Shown here: positions 46,919 to 57,672 of the stretch, piece after piece
How the letters are laid out: every line of letters starts with the position of its first letter
How positions within the stretch are numbered: position 1 is the first letter of the stretch
DNA from: Heterocephalus glaber
Lineage: Eukaryota; Chordata; Mammalia; Rodentia; Bathyergidae
Reading direction: 5' to 3'
DNA length: 64,000 nucleotides
Assembly: GCF_000247695.1 (NCBI RefSeq)
Contig: NW_004624732.1
Location: 45,676,905 to 45,740,904 of the forward strand
Notes under the pieces: generated by a model
What the model saw: only the letters and a program-made list of their open reading frames with translations
Database searches by the model: none
What the model was told of the DNA's origin: nothing
Program-made: the position numbers and the translations under genes

Positions 46919-48474
46919 AAACTTAGTATTCACACATATTATTTTCCTAAAGTATCATGTAATATTTCAATAATCAAACGTGACTATCAGGAAATGTAAT
47001 AAATTTTGGGTCTGTGGATTATGAAACTCTAGTTTTTGTCTAATTGTATAATTGAATCTATTCACATCTATCTTTAATTTCCTTAATGCATTTTATCTTA
47101 TTTTATAGATTTTTATACAGTAATGTTTTATTGGTATAAAACAGAGAAAATAGTTTATTCCTAAATTTGGTCAGTAAGGATTAATCCATTAATGACTTTT
47201 TGCATCGATATTATATTTTTAAAAAGGGTTCATTTTTCAGGATTGGAGGGAAGGTTATTTCAACTTTGTCTCATGTAACTCACAATACAGACACTGAGGG
47301 TTTGCTGGATGGCCCACTGTTTTGTGTAACTTGAAAGAAAATTCCTCTCATTTTCTATGCACAATTAACTTATACCAAAAAGATGAGGGTTGATTTACCT
47401 TTACCATATTCACATTGTAGCACTAAAGATGTTATTAGTGGTCATAAAATTACTTAGTTCTGTGTAGATTATTTAACTAAATGATCCCTTCAGCTAGGGA
47501 TGCTGCAGTTTAACTATTTGCTGTGTGAGAAAATATTTCTCCTTATTTGGTCTGTATTTATTGCCCTTTAATTCCAGTGAACATCCCTTCACTCTCATAT
47601 TTTACACAGCAGTGAGCAGGGAAGAGTTGCCTATGGTCACTTGATTCTGAAGTTCATCTCTTCGTGGACAACTGATCTCATCCCAATAGAGTGAGCTCAT
47701 TCACTCCATACTTCAAAATACAGAATCTGCCTCCTCTTCTACCCCAGTCATTTTTAATATCCCGAATGATATAACAAGTTTAAGTAAATATCATCCTGGA
47801 AGCATTGGAAAATAATCATTCAGGTAAAAGGGGACTCCCTGGAGCTATGAAATAGACACTGCACAGGAAGTGGACATGGTGCCTTGTAAATCAGCTGTGC
47901 CTGGAATGAGTCAGCGTAAACAGGTGGAAAGAGTCAGGTGTTAGGACTTCCTGTCTGATTCCCACATGGGTATTTCTCAAGATTCACTGGTCTGTGAGTT
48001 CTGTCAAGAAAAGTCTTCTTGTCTATTGTGTTCTAAGATACTTGTTTTACCTTTGTTCTTAAAATTACTTCAACAAAAAAACAAAAAGTAAAATACAGAG
48101 GGAAAATATTTTGATTCAGAATACACTTTTTGAAAAAATATTTGAACATTTGTGTATTTGACATATTGATAATTCATCTCCACAAGATAACACAGCAGAA
48201 ATCTATGCTATGTCAATTCAAGTCTCTGGATAGTTTCAAACAATTACATTTATCTATTTGTTGGACTTCTGGAGATCCTAAGATATAAACACTCAGTCTA
48301 TCTTAATGGTTTATAGAAAACATTAGAAGGAATAGAAGAATAGTAATGCAGAAGAAAATCTTGGTGATTGAAAAAACAACAGTCTTATCCCAGGCTTTTT
48401 AAAAAAAGGCAACTCTCCCAGAATGATGATAGCCTTATTTAATATGGCTTAATAGATAAAATAAAATATAGTAT
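46919..48474. other. AT-rich non-coding stretch, nothing recognised
   Basis: No gene or repeat supported. Confidence 0.5.
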
Positions 48475-48665
48475 TCTCGAGCCAAATCGCCTTGATTGAA
48501 AAGCCAAGCTCTACCTAATTTGTGATATTGGGCAAAATATTTAATCTTTTTGTGTCACAGTTGGCTAGTTTTAAAATGTTCATTTTAACATTTGTTTTTT
48601 ATAGGATGGTGGGGTGATAGAACATGATAATATTAACAAGTTCTTAAAGCAGTATCTGGCATAGA
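48475..48665 (+). mobile_element. MIR SINE
   Basis: Sense MIR: 'gccaagctctacctaatttg', 'tgatattgggcaaaatattt', 'aatctttttgtgtcacagtt', 'gttcttaaagcagtatctgg' + 'catag'. Confidence 0.7.
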
Positions 48666-50284
48666 CCAAAATGTATTCCTCACTGAAGTCTCAAATGATG
48701 TTGCTTTTAAGGGAGCAGACTGTACACCTTTGTGGTGTTTTATAGGTTGGTGCCATTTAACAAACATCCCAAAATTCTATGAGCTTCATCTAACAGTAGA
48801 GTATTTTTTCTGACATGTCTATAGGTAGGCTCAAGATTCTACCAATCTCCTCTGAATTCCCCTGGGGTCTTTGGGGCTCCCACTCAAAGCTGGTGATCTG
48901 CTGCTTACTTGTGTGGGGGCTGGCTAGCTGTTGATATGGATGGTTGGTTAGCTCTGCCCACCTAGTCTGTCATCTGATACTTGGTATACCAGCTTTGGTC
49001 TGTTTACATGACATTTCCAAGGTAGTGAGTAGACATATACAGCAGATTTTTTAGCCTTAGCTTATTTAAAGCCTGCTAATATACTTTTGACTAAGAAAAA
49101 TCATATGTCTATGCCTAGTTCAAGTACTGAACCAGTATGACACAGAAACCAACTCTTTTAAAGCATTTGCCAAGGTGCAAGGAAAAGCGTTTGACTAAGA
49201 ATGGGTAAATTACTCAGGCTGTAAATGCTATCAAACCACCACAGTCATACCTCTGACATCTAGGGATATGTTATAAAATTCACTTTACTGAAATGTTCAA
49301 TATTGTCCTTCAATAATTAGCAAATATCATTATACTTCTCAGTCATGAACACTCATTCAACAAGCTTCTTAGATTTGTAACTGAAAAGTAAAGGAGAAAA
49401 GTTGAGAACAAAGGAGAAACATATAAAAGATTGGTAGTTTTTTACATTATGGTTCAGAAGTAAAGAGGTAGATCTACTTAGGAGAAACAATGCCTCTCTT
49501 ATCATTTTTATACTCCACACTAATAATGTATATACCAGAGAACCAAAACCAATAAAAACTCAACAGTCACTTAATCATTTACCAATACTCACTCTGTGAG
49601 TTATTTCATCTCATTAAATTTTTTTCAATATTGGTTTTAATAGTACATTTGTGATTTCAAAAAGGTCTAACTTCTGCTGTCTCAGATGATCAGAGGGCCA
49701 CCAATATTACACTTGTTTTTACCAATGACACTAATAAATGTATAAATGGGAGTGTGGATGAATGGGCTTTGGGGAATCTGGAACTGTTATTTAAATCATT
49801 CATATTTGAGTTTACTATAATATTTCTGATTTAAAATTCCAAGACAGAATGATTTTGCTGAGAATTATTAGGAGGGCTTACATTTAGATTCATTTTTTAT
49901 TAAGAATCTTCACTAACATTTTCATGCTCTATTTTATTATTTATAAGCTTAACATTTCTTTGTATATTCTGCATCCCCTTTTCTAATTGTGCCCTCCTTA
50001 ACTGTACTCAAGCTAACATGCTCCTGCTCTGTGCCACTTATCACCATACTGAGTACAAGGAGTCACCTACTTCCACAAAACTGAAGAGCCTGTTGGATTC
50101 CCTTTTAGCTGCACCTACAAACATATTGAGCAAGGTCGTTTATCAGCAGGTCCCAGCCTTTAACTTCCCCATTCAGAAACAATAACATCACATTTTGAAG
50201 ATAAATGTTTTAATTTTCAGACTTTCAAGAATCCTAGTCTTCTTTGAGGATTTGCATGAATCCCCCTTATGACTTTATTTTTGA
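48666..50284. other. Non-coding stretch, possible unclassified old repeats
   Basis: No gene supported. 48740-49060 is GC-richer and has an LTR- or transposon-like feel ('gggctcccactcaaagctgg', 'gtgggggctggctagctgtt') but I could not assign a family. 49985-50180 is similar. Confidence 0.4.
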
Positions 50285-50825
50285 TTTTGTTTTTTTTTGC
50301 TTAAATTCTTTTATTGGTACATTTTAGGTATACAGTACATTTACATATATCACTGGATACTTGTACCCGTGCATGATATATCTTGGTTCTTATTTTTTCC
50401 CCATTCCCTGTCCTCCCTTCACCCCCTCCACCCTTCCCTATTTACAAAGACTTTGCTTCCATTTGTTCCTTTTCTCATGATTTTTCCTTTCCCTTCTTTC
50501 CTTTCCCCTTCCCCTCCCACTTCCCTTACCCCTTTGGATATTTTCTTCCTATTTCAAATTATCAATTATTCATTTTAATCATTTTAATCCTTATTTATAT
50601 TTTCAGTTTCTCATACCAGAGAAACTGTTCGGTATTTACACTTGTGTCCTATTTATTTCACTTAAGAGTTTGCGTTAATATGCATCCATTTCCTCTTATG
50701 GCTTTGAATTTAACTTTCACCAAAACTGACATGCAGAAAAATAAAAGATTTATAGATAAAAATACACACATATGCACATAAACATATAAATGTATATGTG
50801 CATATATATGCCACATTTGGAGAAG
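50285..50825 (-). mobile_element. LINE-1 3' end (antisense)
   Basis: On the plus strand a T-run is followed by 'ttcttttattggtacatttt', 'acagtacatttacatatatc', a long C/T-rich tract, and 'cctatttatttcacttaaga' with 'gttaatatgcatccatttcc' and 'tcttatggctttgaattt', later 'gcatatatatgccacatttg'. These match the reversed L1 3' region (tatttcacttagcat...catccatg...atatataccacattt). The C/T tract is the complement of the purine-rich tract typical of L1 3' UTRs. The frames at 50297-50781 are artefacts of that tract. Confidence 0.6.
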
Positions 50826-51227
50826 AGAGATAATATTAATATAAAATTAAAATTTATAGAAATCCTGCTTGAATGCCCAATTTTCCAGTTGAAATACAAT
50901 TAAGATTGTTACCTGCTGACAGGAAAGAATAATCTGGAAAAAGTTCATTGATTCAGAGTTCATTGATTCAGATGGAATTTGCCCTTTTGTCTCCCCTATA
51001 TTTAAACTTAAGAAAGCCAGAGTCTTCTTTGAAAACTAGTGTTCTAAATGAAATATTTTCTATTTTATTATACCAATGTTTTGCTTATAATATGCTCACA
51101 TTTTGTACACTCTAGTATTGTATTTTGCCCATTGAAAAATAGGAGAAAATATTCTCATTCTAGGCTCAGTTAGAATGTGTTTGGAGGTGTACACTTACCA
51201 CTAATAGTTTTCTTTTTTCTCTTGAAG

Positions 51228-51309
51228 TCTCCTGGGAGAAATTTAAATGGCAGTGACTACAGCAGCAGTTGGAGCTATTGTCCTGATGGCTGTAGAAACT
51301 GTTACTGAA
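51228..51309 (+). other. Exon-like 82-bp segment with splice-type borders
   Basis: A strong pyrimidine tract with 'ttttcttttttctcttgaag' precedes 51228, and GTGAGG starts at 51310. In the one open frame it reads SPGRNLNGSDYSSSWSYCPD then GCRNCY and a TGA just before the donor-like site. It could be a dead exon, an untranslated exon or chance. No family recognised. Confidence 0.2.
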
Positions 51310-51589
51310 GTGAGGCCCTCAGCTAGAACATTCAATTCAAATGTCATTTCTGGAGAGAAATAGACATTTCAGGGAAGACAATTATTAGACAAGAAGTGAT
51401 TACATACATTCCATACAGAAAAATATGCTAGTTAAAAAGTATTGTTTTTCCTTCAGAAAACTCAATTTAGCTGTATTATTCCATGAGTGTCCATGTGTAT
51501 ATATATGCACATATGCACTTACACATACAAAGGCAACATATAGACACATGCCATATATATATTCTTGTGAATATAAATTTTTTCATCTG

Positions 51590-51755
51590 AAGAAAAGGGA
51601 AATTTAAATTACCTATTACATAAAGTTATTGTGAAGTTTAAATTAATTAACGTATGAGTTTGAGGGACTATTTTAACTCATAATTTAACTCTTAAAATGA
51701 ACAGCATCTTTCAGTCTTGAATATAGTAATTGCCCAACAAATATTTACTATTATA
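51590..51755 (+). mobile_element. Possible MIR SINE remnant
   Basis: 'gttattgtgaagtttaaatt' and 'gaatatagtaattgcccaac' + 'aaatatttac' resemble the 3' half of MIR (gttgttgtgaggattaaatgag...agtaggtgctcaataaat). Weak. Confidence 0.4.
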
Positions 51756-52003
51756 ATTCTTATTCCCATAATCATTATAGTAAATATATATTTGGAATTA
51801 GAAAATAAATGGAATTAATATCCAACTCATAGTTTTACAAATAATTTAATTTGTAATATCTTACCTATAATTTTCCTTAAAATTTAAAACAGTATTTGAT
51901 AAATCAAAAAGAACATTTGAAAATGAATCATATATAAAGGAGTAGCTCCCTCATGTAATAATAATACAACAATACCTGAATCATCAGGCCACTTTCATTT
52001 GCT

Positions 52004-52074
52004 CTTTTTTTTGTGTGTGTGTGGTACCAGGGATCAAACTTAGGACCTTGTGCTTGCGAGGCAGGCATCGCAAC
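52004..52074 (-). mobile_element. 5'-truncated ID SINE with altered tail
   Basis: 'ggtaccagggatcaaactta', 'ggaccttgtgcttgcgaggc', 'aggcatcg' in reverse, without the 5' third. Flanked by a 10-bp duplication ttcatttgct (51994-52003 and 52075-52084). The tail has become T8 plus a (GT)5 run. Confidence 0.93.
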
Positions 52075-52084
52075 TTCATTTGCT

Positions 52085-53782
52085 TTTTAATCCTTAATTA
52101 TAATTTAATAATACAGGAAACATATTTTGTCTTTATTTGAATATAACTTCGTACCTGATACTATATAGTTACTATCATTCCCATAAGGCTATTATGAAAT
52201 GAATTATAAAAGTAGCTACTATTTTTGTGTTTGCTGTGTTTACTAATTTTAAAAGAATTGTTTCAATTGAAATTTAATAAAAATATTCTGCTAGCATCAG
52301 AGAGTAGTGATATTAGGAAAAAAAGAGAGGAAAGCTTAGTGATTATTGGGACTGAGCAGAAGTAAACTTGCAGGACTAGTCCTCCAAAAATGAACACAAC
52401 CAGGGAAGAATTATGATTAGTCTTCTCTAGACCCATCATGCAAAGGTAGCTGGGAAACTAGCCTGAGAGAATTTGCTGTTAGATCTTTAAGGGATCAACA
52501 TTTCTTCATAATAAATGTTGCTCAGGGATTGCTGGGATAATAACAAAGACTAACTCTCAAATTGTACAATAAAAAGAACTCCTTTTTATTTATCTGGAAA
52601 TCTTTCCCTTGAGATTTATGTCTGTACTTAAAGACATGCATTAGTTAATCTTAAATTGTCAGATATCTTCAATTTGCTTTGAAAGTCTCTAAATCTTGAC
52701 AGAAGTTCAAAGTTTTATATCCTACATAGGATGAATATTTTAATACCAAAATATATAGTTTTAAAATACTCTAGCCATAATTTATACAAATTCTTCTATG
52801 TACTAACAACTTCCATCAGTTTATTTCAGTGATCTTGTTCCTCTAATCCACCATAATACATTTTAGAAGCAATTTCTTTATGAGAGAAAAAATGCTCATC
52901 TCCTGTATGAGTGGAAACTGAAATAAATAATTAGTTCTATTTCTTGTTATATTTACTAGTAAGTCCTTAGGTCCATTAAGTCCATAAGGTATAGTCATTT
53001 TGGCTGCATTAAAAAAATGCCTCCAATGCATAGCACTCTAAGACAACTAACTACTTATACTCTGAGTTAGGAAATTTTACAGTGCAGAATTTGGATAGCT
53101 TGTCTCTCTCTGCTCCACAATAGTTAAGATATTAGCAAAAAACTTCTAAGACTAGGAGGTGGAAGAGTCATCTGGAGTATCACTCACCCATGTGACTGAT
53201 GGGTGGTCCATACTGGCTGAAAGTTGGAGATCATTTGCTTACCATACGGAAGTCTCTTAATGCATATGTGTTAATTTGGTCTTTGTTATAGTTTACTATT
53301 TGGATACTAACTATGAACTTCCTGGAGAAAGGGAGCAAGATAGAGGACTTATTTGACCATTAAGCCCAAACCTTGAAAGTCGCTTAGGCTATATTCTATT
53401 TGTTGGGTTAATCACAAAAGCCTACCCAATTTCAAAGGGAAGGGAAGTAGACTAGAACATGTAGGACTGGAAATACTGCTCAGATTCCAAGCAAATCCAG
53501 CCTTCTTAATAGACACATTATCCAACAAACATGAATGATGCATCTATCAATAACACAACATTGAAGTACATATTATAGGAAATAATGTAAAAAGAGTTGA
53601 TATTTATAATGGGAAAAGCATAAATGTGAATGGGCACAATGAATGTGAATGGGTACCTGTTGAATCTAAGTGATGTTTGGAGAGAGGAAGATTATATTTG
53701 AGAATCTGGTGGAAATTTTACCTTGATTTGATTCAGAAAGTGCCAGCAAAAATGGACAGAAAGAAAGAAATGTTTCTATTAA
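52085..53782. other. AT-rich non-coding stretch, nothing recognised
   Basis: No gene supported. A two-copy 19-base tandem repeat lies at 53623-53656. Confidence 0.5.
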
Positions 53783-53795
53783 AGAAAAGAGCTTG

Positions 53796-53897
53796 GATGG
53801 GGAGTGTAGCTCAGTGGCACAGTGTCTGCCTCAAAAGCATGAGTCCCTGAGTTCAATTCCCAGTACCAAAAGGAAAAATACATAAATAAGTAAAATA
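53796..53897 (+). mobile_element. ID SINE with target duplication
   Basis: 'ggggagtgtagctcagtggc', 'acagtgtctgcctcaaaagc', 'gagttcaattcccagtacca' and an A-rich tail with aataagtaaaat. Flanking repeats agaaaagagcttg and agaaaagaacttg (one mismatch). Confidence 0.93.
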
Positions 53898-54010
53898 GAG
53901 AAAAGAACTTGAGGAATGGCAACTTTTACTATAAAAGGTGAAAAAGAGGTACATCCATCTAACACATGCTGATCTAATATTGTTAACTGCAAAGGAAATA
54001 TTTAAGCTTT

Positions 54011-54416
54011 TGTCTTAGTTTCTCATTGCTGTAACACAATATTCAAAACATACAACTGAAAGTAGGAAAGATTTATTTTAGCTCACATTTTGTGGAAGTT
54101 TCAGTCCTTAGTCCTTAGTCTGCTGGCTCCAAGGCAGGGCAACATGGCAGAAGGGCATAGCAGAGGACAAACAGCTCCTGGCAAGGTGGCTGTGGCTGGA
54201 AGCAGAGTGATCAAGGGAGAGAGATCCTTCTAGCCTACATGCCCAGTGATCCACCTCCTCCACCCAGGCTTCACCTTCCAACATCACATTTAACTATAAA
54301 TTGATCCTGGACTAATCCATGATAAGTATCACACCTCCACAATCCAATCACCACCTAAAATTCCCACTTAAAAGCACACAAGGCTTTGAGGGGACATCTG
54401 GGTAGAAACCATAACA
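54011..54416 (-). mobile_element. MaLR-like solitary LTR
   Basis: On the minus strand it starts 'tgttatggtttctacccaga', then 'cctcaaagccttgtgtgctt', 'ggtggatcactgggcatgta', 'gccttggagccagcagacta', 'agctaaaataaatctttcct' (AATAAA), and ends 'gcaatgagaaactaagaca'. TG...CA ends, about 406 bases. It shares several phrases with 9585-9946, so they are the same family. Confidence 0.75.
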
Positions 54417-55275
54417 GGTATGGTATAGTGAAATGAGTAGAAAAAGACTAGAAGATTTAGACATGATCATGGGAGTCTTTACTTTCCAGGAATTAGACAA
54501 ATAAAATTAATTTTGAGCATGAAAATTGCAACCAGAATTATTTACTAGGAAGGATCCAACCTCTTGGAGAACTATGAAGATAGTGGAGATAAAGGAAGTG
54601 ATAGGAAGGCAATTGGAGAAATATTGTTGAACATAAGGCAGCGAGCAGTGTAGAGCGGGTTTTATATTTAGGAGGTTACTTAAAGAAGAATTACTTTAAA
54701 AGATCTTTCCAATGTAGAAATGACTGGCAAGATGCACAAAAAGATTTGCTGGCAATATGGAATATAGTGAAGAGACTGGATATTGAATATTGTGAAAAGA
54801 AAGCTTCTTATTTTAATAGGTACTGGGGAAAACTTAAGGTAGGTGAGGAGAATCATAGTTAATGTGAAACACAAAGGGATTCAGAGAAATTGAGTCAAAT
54901 GTAGGTATGTGATATTTATAGTGAATGTAAAGTATTGATGCATAGTTTCCAGAAAATAGGTGGAATTCTGACCTTTAGACTGAATTAACGCTAAAGCAGC
55001 ATTATGCAACTGTGAGCACAGAAGACAAAAGAGACAGAGAGAGCCAAAAGTAGAAACCTACTAGATACATCATATGGCATCAAGGAAGATGAAAGGGAGT
55101 CAGTTATTCAGCAGTCAAGAGGAGAACAAGGAATCACACTGAAGTTAGGAAAAAAGAGAGCCTTTCAACAGGGGGGGAGTCAAAGGTGTCAATTTGGCAG
55201 ATTATTCTTCATAAGGGTAGAGAAATGTTCCCAAGAGTTCATGAGGTTATATATCCTATTTTTCTTCCCCTAGAG
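54417..55275. other. Non-coding stretch, nothing recognised
   Basis: Purine-rich on the plus strand (many gaaag and aggaag groups). No gene or repeat supported. Confidence 0.5.
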
Positions 55276-55478
55276 CAATAGCTCTTAACCAGAAATGACT
55301 TTTCTCTATCCCTGGAACATTGACCAATCTCTGGAGACAATCTGACTGTCACACTATCGTGTTACTTGCAGATAGTAGGTAGAGATGCTGCTAAGATAAC
55401 AACCAAAGCCTCCCACAACAACAACAAAAAAATCATCTACCCCAAAATGGTACAAGCATCAAGGTTGAGGAAGACTAC
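55276..55478. mobile_element. MER5A-type hAT-Charlie MITE
   Basis: 'gctcttaaccagaaatgact', 'ccaatctctggagacaatct', 'gactgtcacac', 'gtaggtagagatgctgctaa', 'agcctcccacaacaacaaca' and 'ccccaaaatggtacaagcat' + 'caaggttgagga' follow the full MER5A consensus from end to end, with about 25-30 percent change. About 200 bases, complete. Confidence 0.88.
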
Positions 55479-57591
55479 TCAAGATCCTGAGGACACTTGA
55501 TCACACAACTGAGATTTTTATTTAGTTTAGAATTCTCTACCTTTTTTCAAAACTAGGAGGGGAGAATCCTGAAAATGCCAAAAATTTTATGGTACTTCAT
55601 AATTTCACAAGTGGACTCAAGATGCACTTTTCTTTCTCGAATAAGTAGTACAAACATGTGCTATATATTTCCAACACTAAATGTCAGGTCTATTTAAGAA
55701 TCATGAACTGGGCTATGTTTACCTTGTCTACTTCAATATGGATTTGTCAATGCCCAGTTGTAAGGCTGACATGCTGTGAGTTTGTACATTATAGGTTAAT
55801 GCTCATTTCAAATGCATTAAAAAGTTACTTAAATTAAATAAATACAAAAAACTACTTGCGAAGGTCTGTGAATCAAATACGCAAAACTTAGCAAAACTCA
55901 ACTTTTTTTCAAACTTGTTGTCTAAGGTAGCTATATTTTTAGAGTAGTAAAAATTACAAAAGGATGTTTATGGAAAAATCCATTGTGGGAGAACTTGCCA
56001 TTCTGATAAGAGTGATTTTCTCCTAAATACATATCTGAAATAATTTCTGACACATGTGGTTCTTCTCTCAACAGTGACCAATCTTAAAGGACCATTATCA
56101 CTTGTTTCATCTTCACATGAAGCGAACTTCTTAAATTTACTACCTATGCAATCAAATATCTTTCAGAGGATGCTGATTTATTTATGCAAAAAAGCAAGAT
56201 AATACAAAGTGGCACCAGGGAATTACTTCCCTTCTGCCCTGGGCCTTTGAATCATAGGCTACATCATGCTGCTCAGCTGTTGACTCTGGACAGAGTCCAA
56301 AGCAGCACAGTACTGTGGAAGATGCCAGAAAGATACACCTCCCCATAGCAGATGAAGTGAGAGTTATCTTTTCTACAAACTCAAGAGGATAACAGAGTGA
56401 TTTGTATTGCATTAGATATAAAGAACATTTATCTTTAAATTTCAGTGTCAGTCAGGGGGCACATGTAGTTCACAAAATGCCTTATTTCTTTCCTTGGAAG
56501 TGAAAGGAAGAAAGGTTCATATGGAACATTTTGCCCATCTTTCCTGAGTGAAACCAAGCATGTTTAAATTAAGCACATGATGCTTATTTCTTCAATTAGC
56601 TTTGGTAGTCATCCTTGTCAAGTGGGTCAAGGATGATAGCAAAGAAAAGCAAAAACCAATTTTGCTACCATGGCACATGGCATGCCAGTTACAAACCACA
56701 GCTTTGATTATCTTTTTAGCAGCATCCTGCTCGAGACTACACAGGTAATAAAATTGAGGTGGCCTTCATTTTCTGTGGTGAGAACAGCAGTGTGCTGCCA
56801 TTTCCAGAACTTGTTCACAGTTTGATAGCCAGTGTAGTTGTTCTTTGCTTTAGTAGCTTCCCAGGGCTAGGGAAATTGCCAGGTAATGCAGCTGTTCAGA
56901 AGCAAAGTGTCTCATTTTACAGGAGAGACTTTGCATGGGATTTAGTGGAAATTTCACAATGGAGAAATTCTTGGCACTTTGGGGAAAAAAGAATTTGTTT
57001 TAAATTTTCTTGGCAGAGTTTCTTCACAGCAATAAAGTGCCAGGAAAGCAGTGCCTACTAGGGTCCAAATCATTCTAAGGCCCAATCCTTCAGAGGTAAC
57101 CATATCCAATTTATTAAGATGTATATATCTCCCCAGTTTGTAGGATCTGACCAGGAATGGTGAAATCATTGTTCAGTCACTCTGTGTCAGTCTGATGAAG
57201 AGTAAAGAAAACCAAGTACTGGGTTACAAGTAGATCCCAGGAACTCAACAACTGTGGATGAGCTATGCTACATTCATTTCTGAGGAAGAAAGATGGGAAT
57301 TATTTGGACTAGAAAAATAAATGAATTAATATGAAGCCAAATAAAATACAGAGAAATTTTTTTTAAGTAAACAGAATTATGTTCTGGGAAACAGATTCTA
57401 TTACGGGTGATAATTTAATCATATGGAGATCAAAATCAAAACAGTTTTAGTGATGAAAAAGAAGTAATTTAGAAGTGATATCTTTCAGGTTTTTTGGAAT
57501 CTGATTTACTTATTGGGGTTATTACCTCGGACCTCTATTAGCTATGACATTTGGGAGATACATTATTTTGTATTTGAAACATCTTCCTATC
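55479..57591. other. Non-coding stretch, nothing recognised
   Basis: Frames at 56182-56412 and 56759-57061 (76 and 100 codons) lack known motifs. No repeat supported. Confidence 0.45.
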
Positions 57592-57672
57592 TTTACTAGA
57601 GATCTTAAGCTCACATCATACCAGGGAGAGAGACTACATAGGCATTTGGCACTTGTCAGGTTTTCAATAAAT
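57592..57672 (+). mobile_element. Possible L2-type LINE 3' end
   Basis: 'ttactagagatcttaagctc', 'gagagactacataggcattt' and 'ggcacttgtcaggttttcaa' + 'taaatg' fit the end of L2 (tactagaatgtaagctcc...tggcacatagtaggtgctcaataaat). Confidence 0.5.

Noticed and set aside
50297..50781. Two overlapping open frames of 93 and 132 codons rich in Phe, Pro and Ser
   Set aside because: They result from the C/T-rich complement of an L1 3' UTR purine tract and read in two frames at once.
56759..57061. 100-codon plus-strand frame with an acceptable composition
   Set aside because: No known motif, no splice-type borders, and overlapped by another frame on the opposite strand. Not strong enough to report as a gene.
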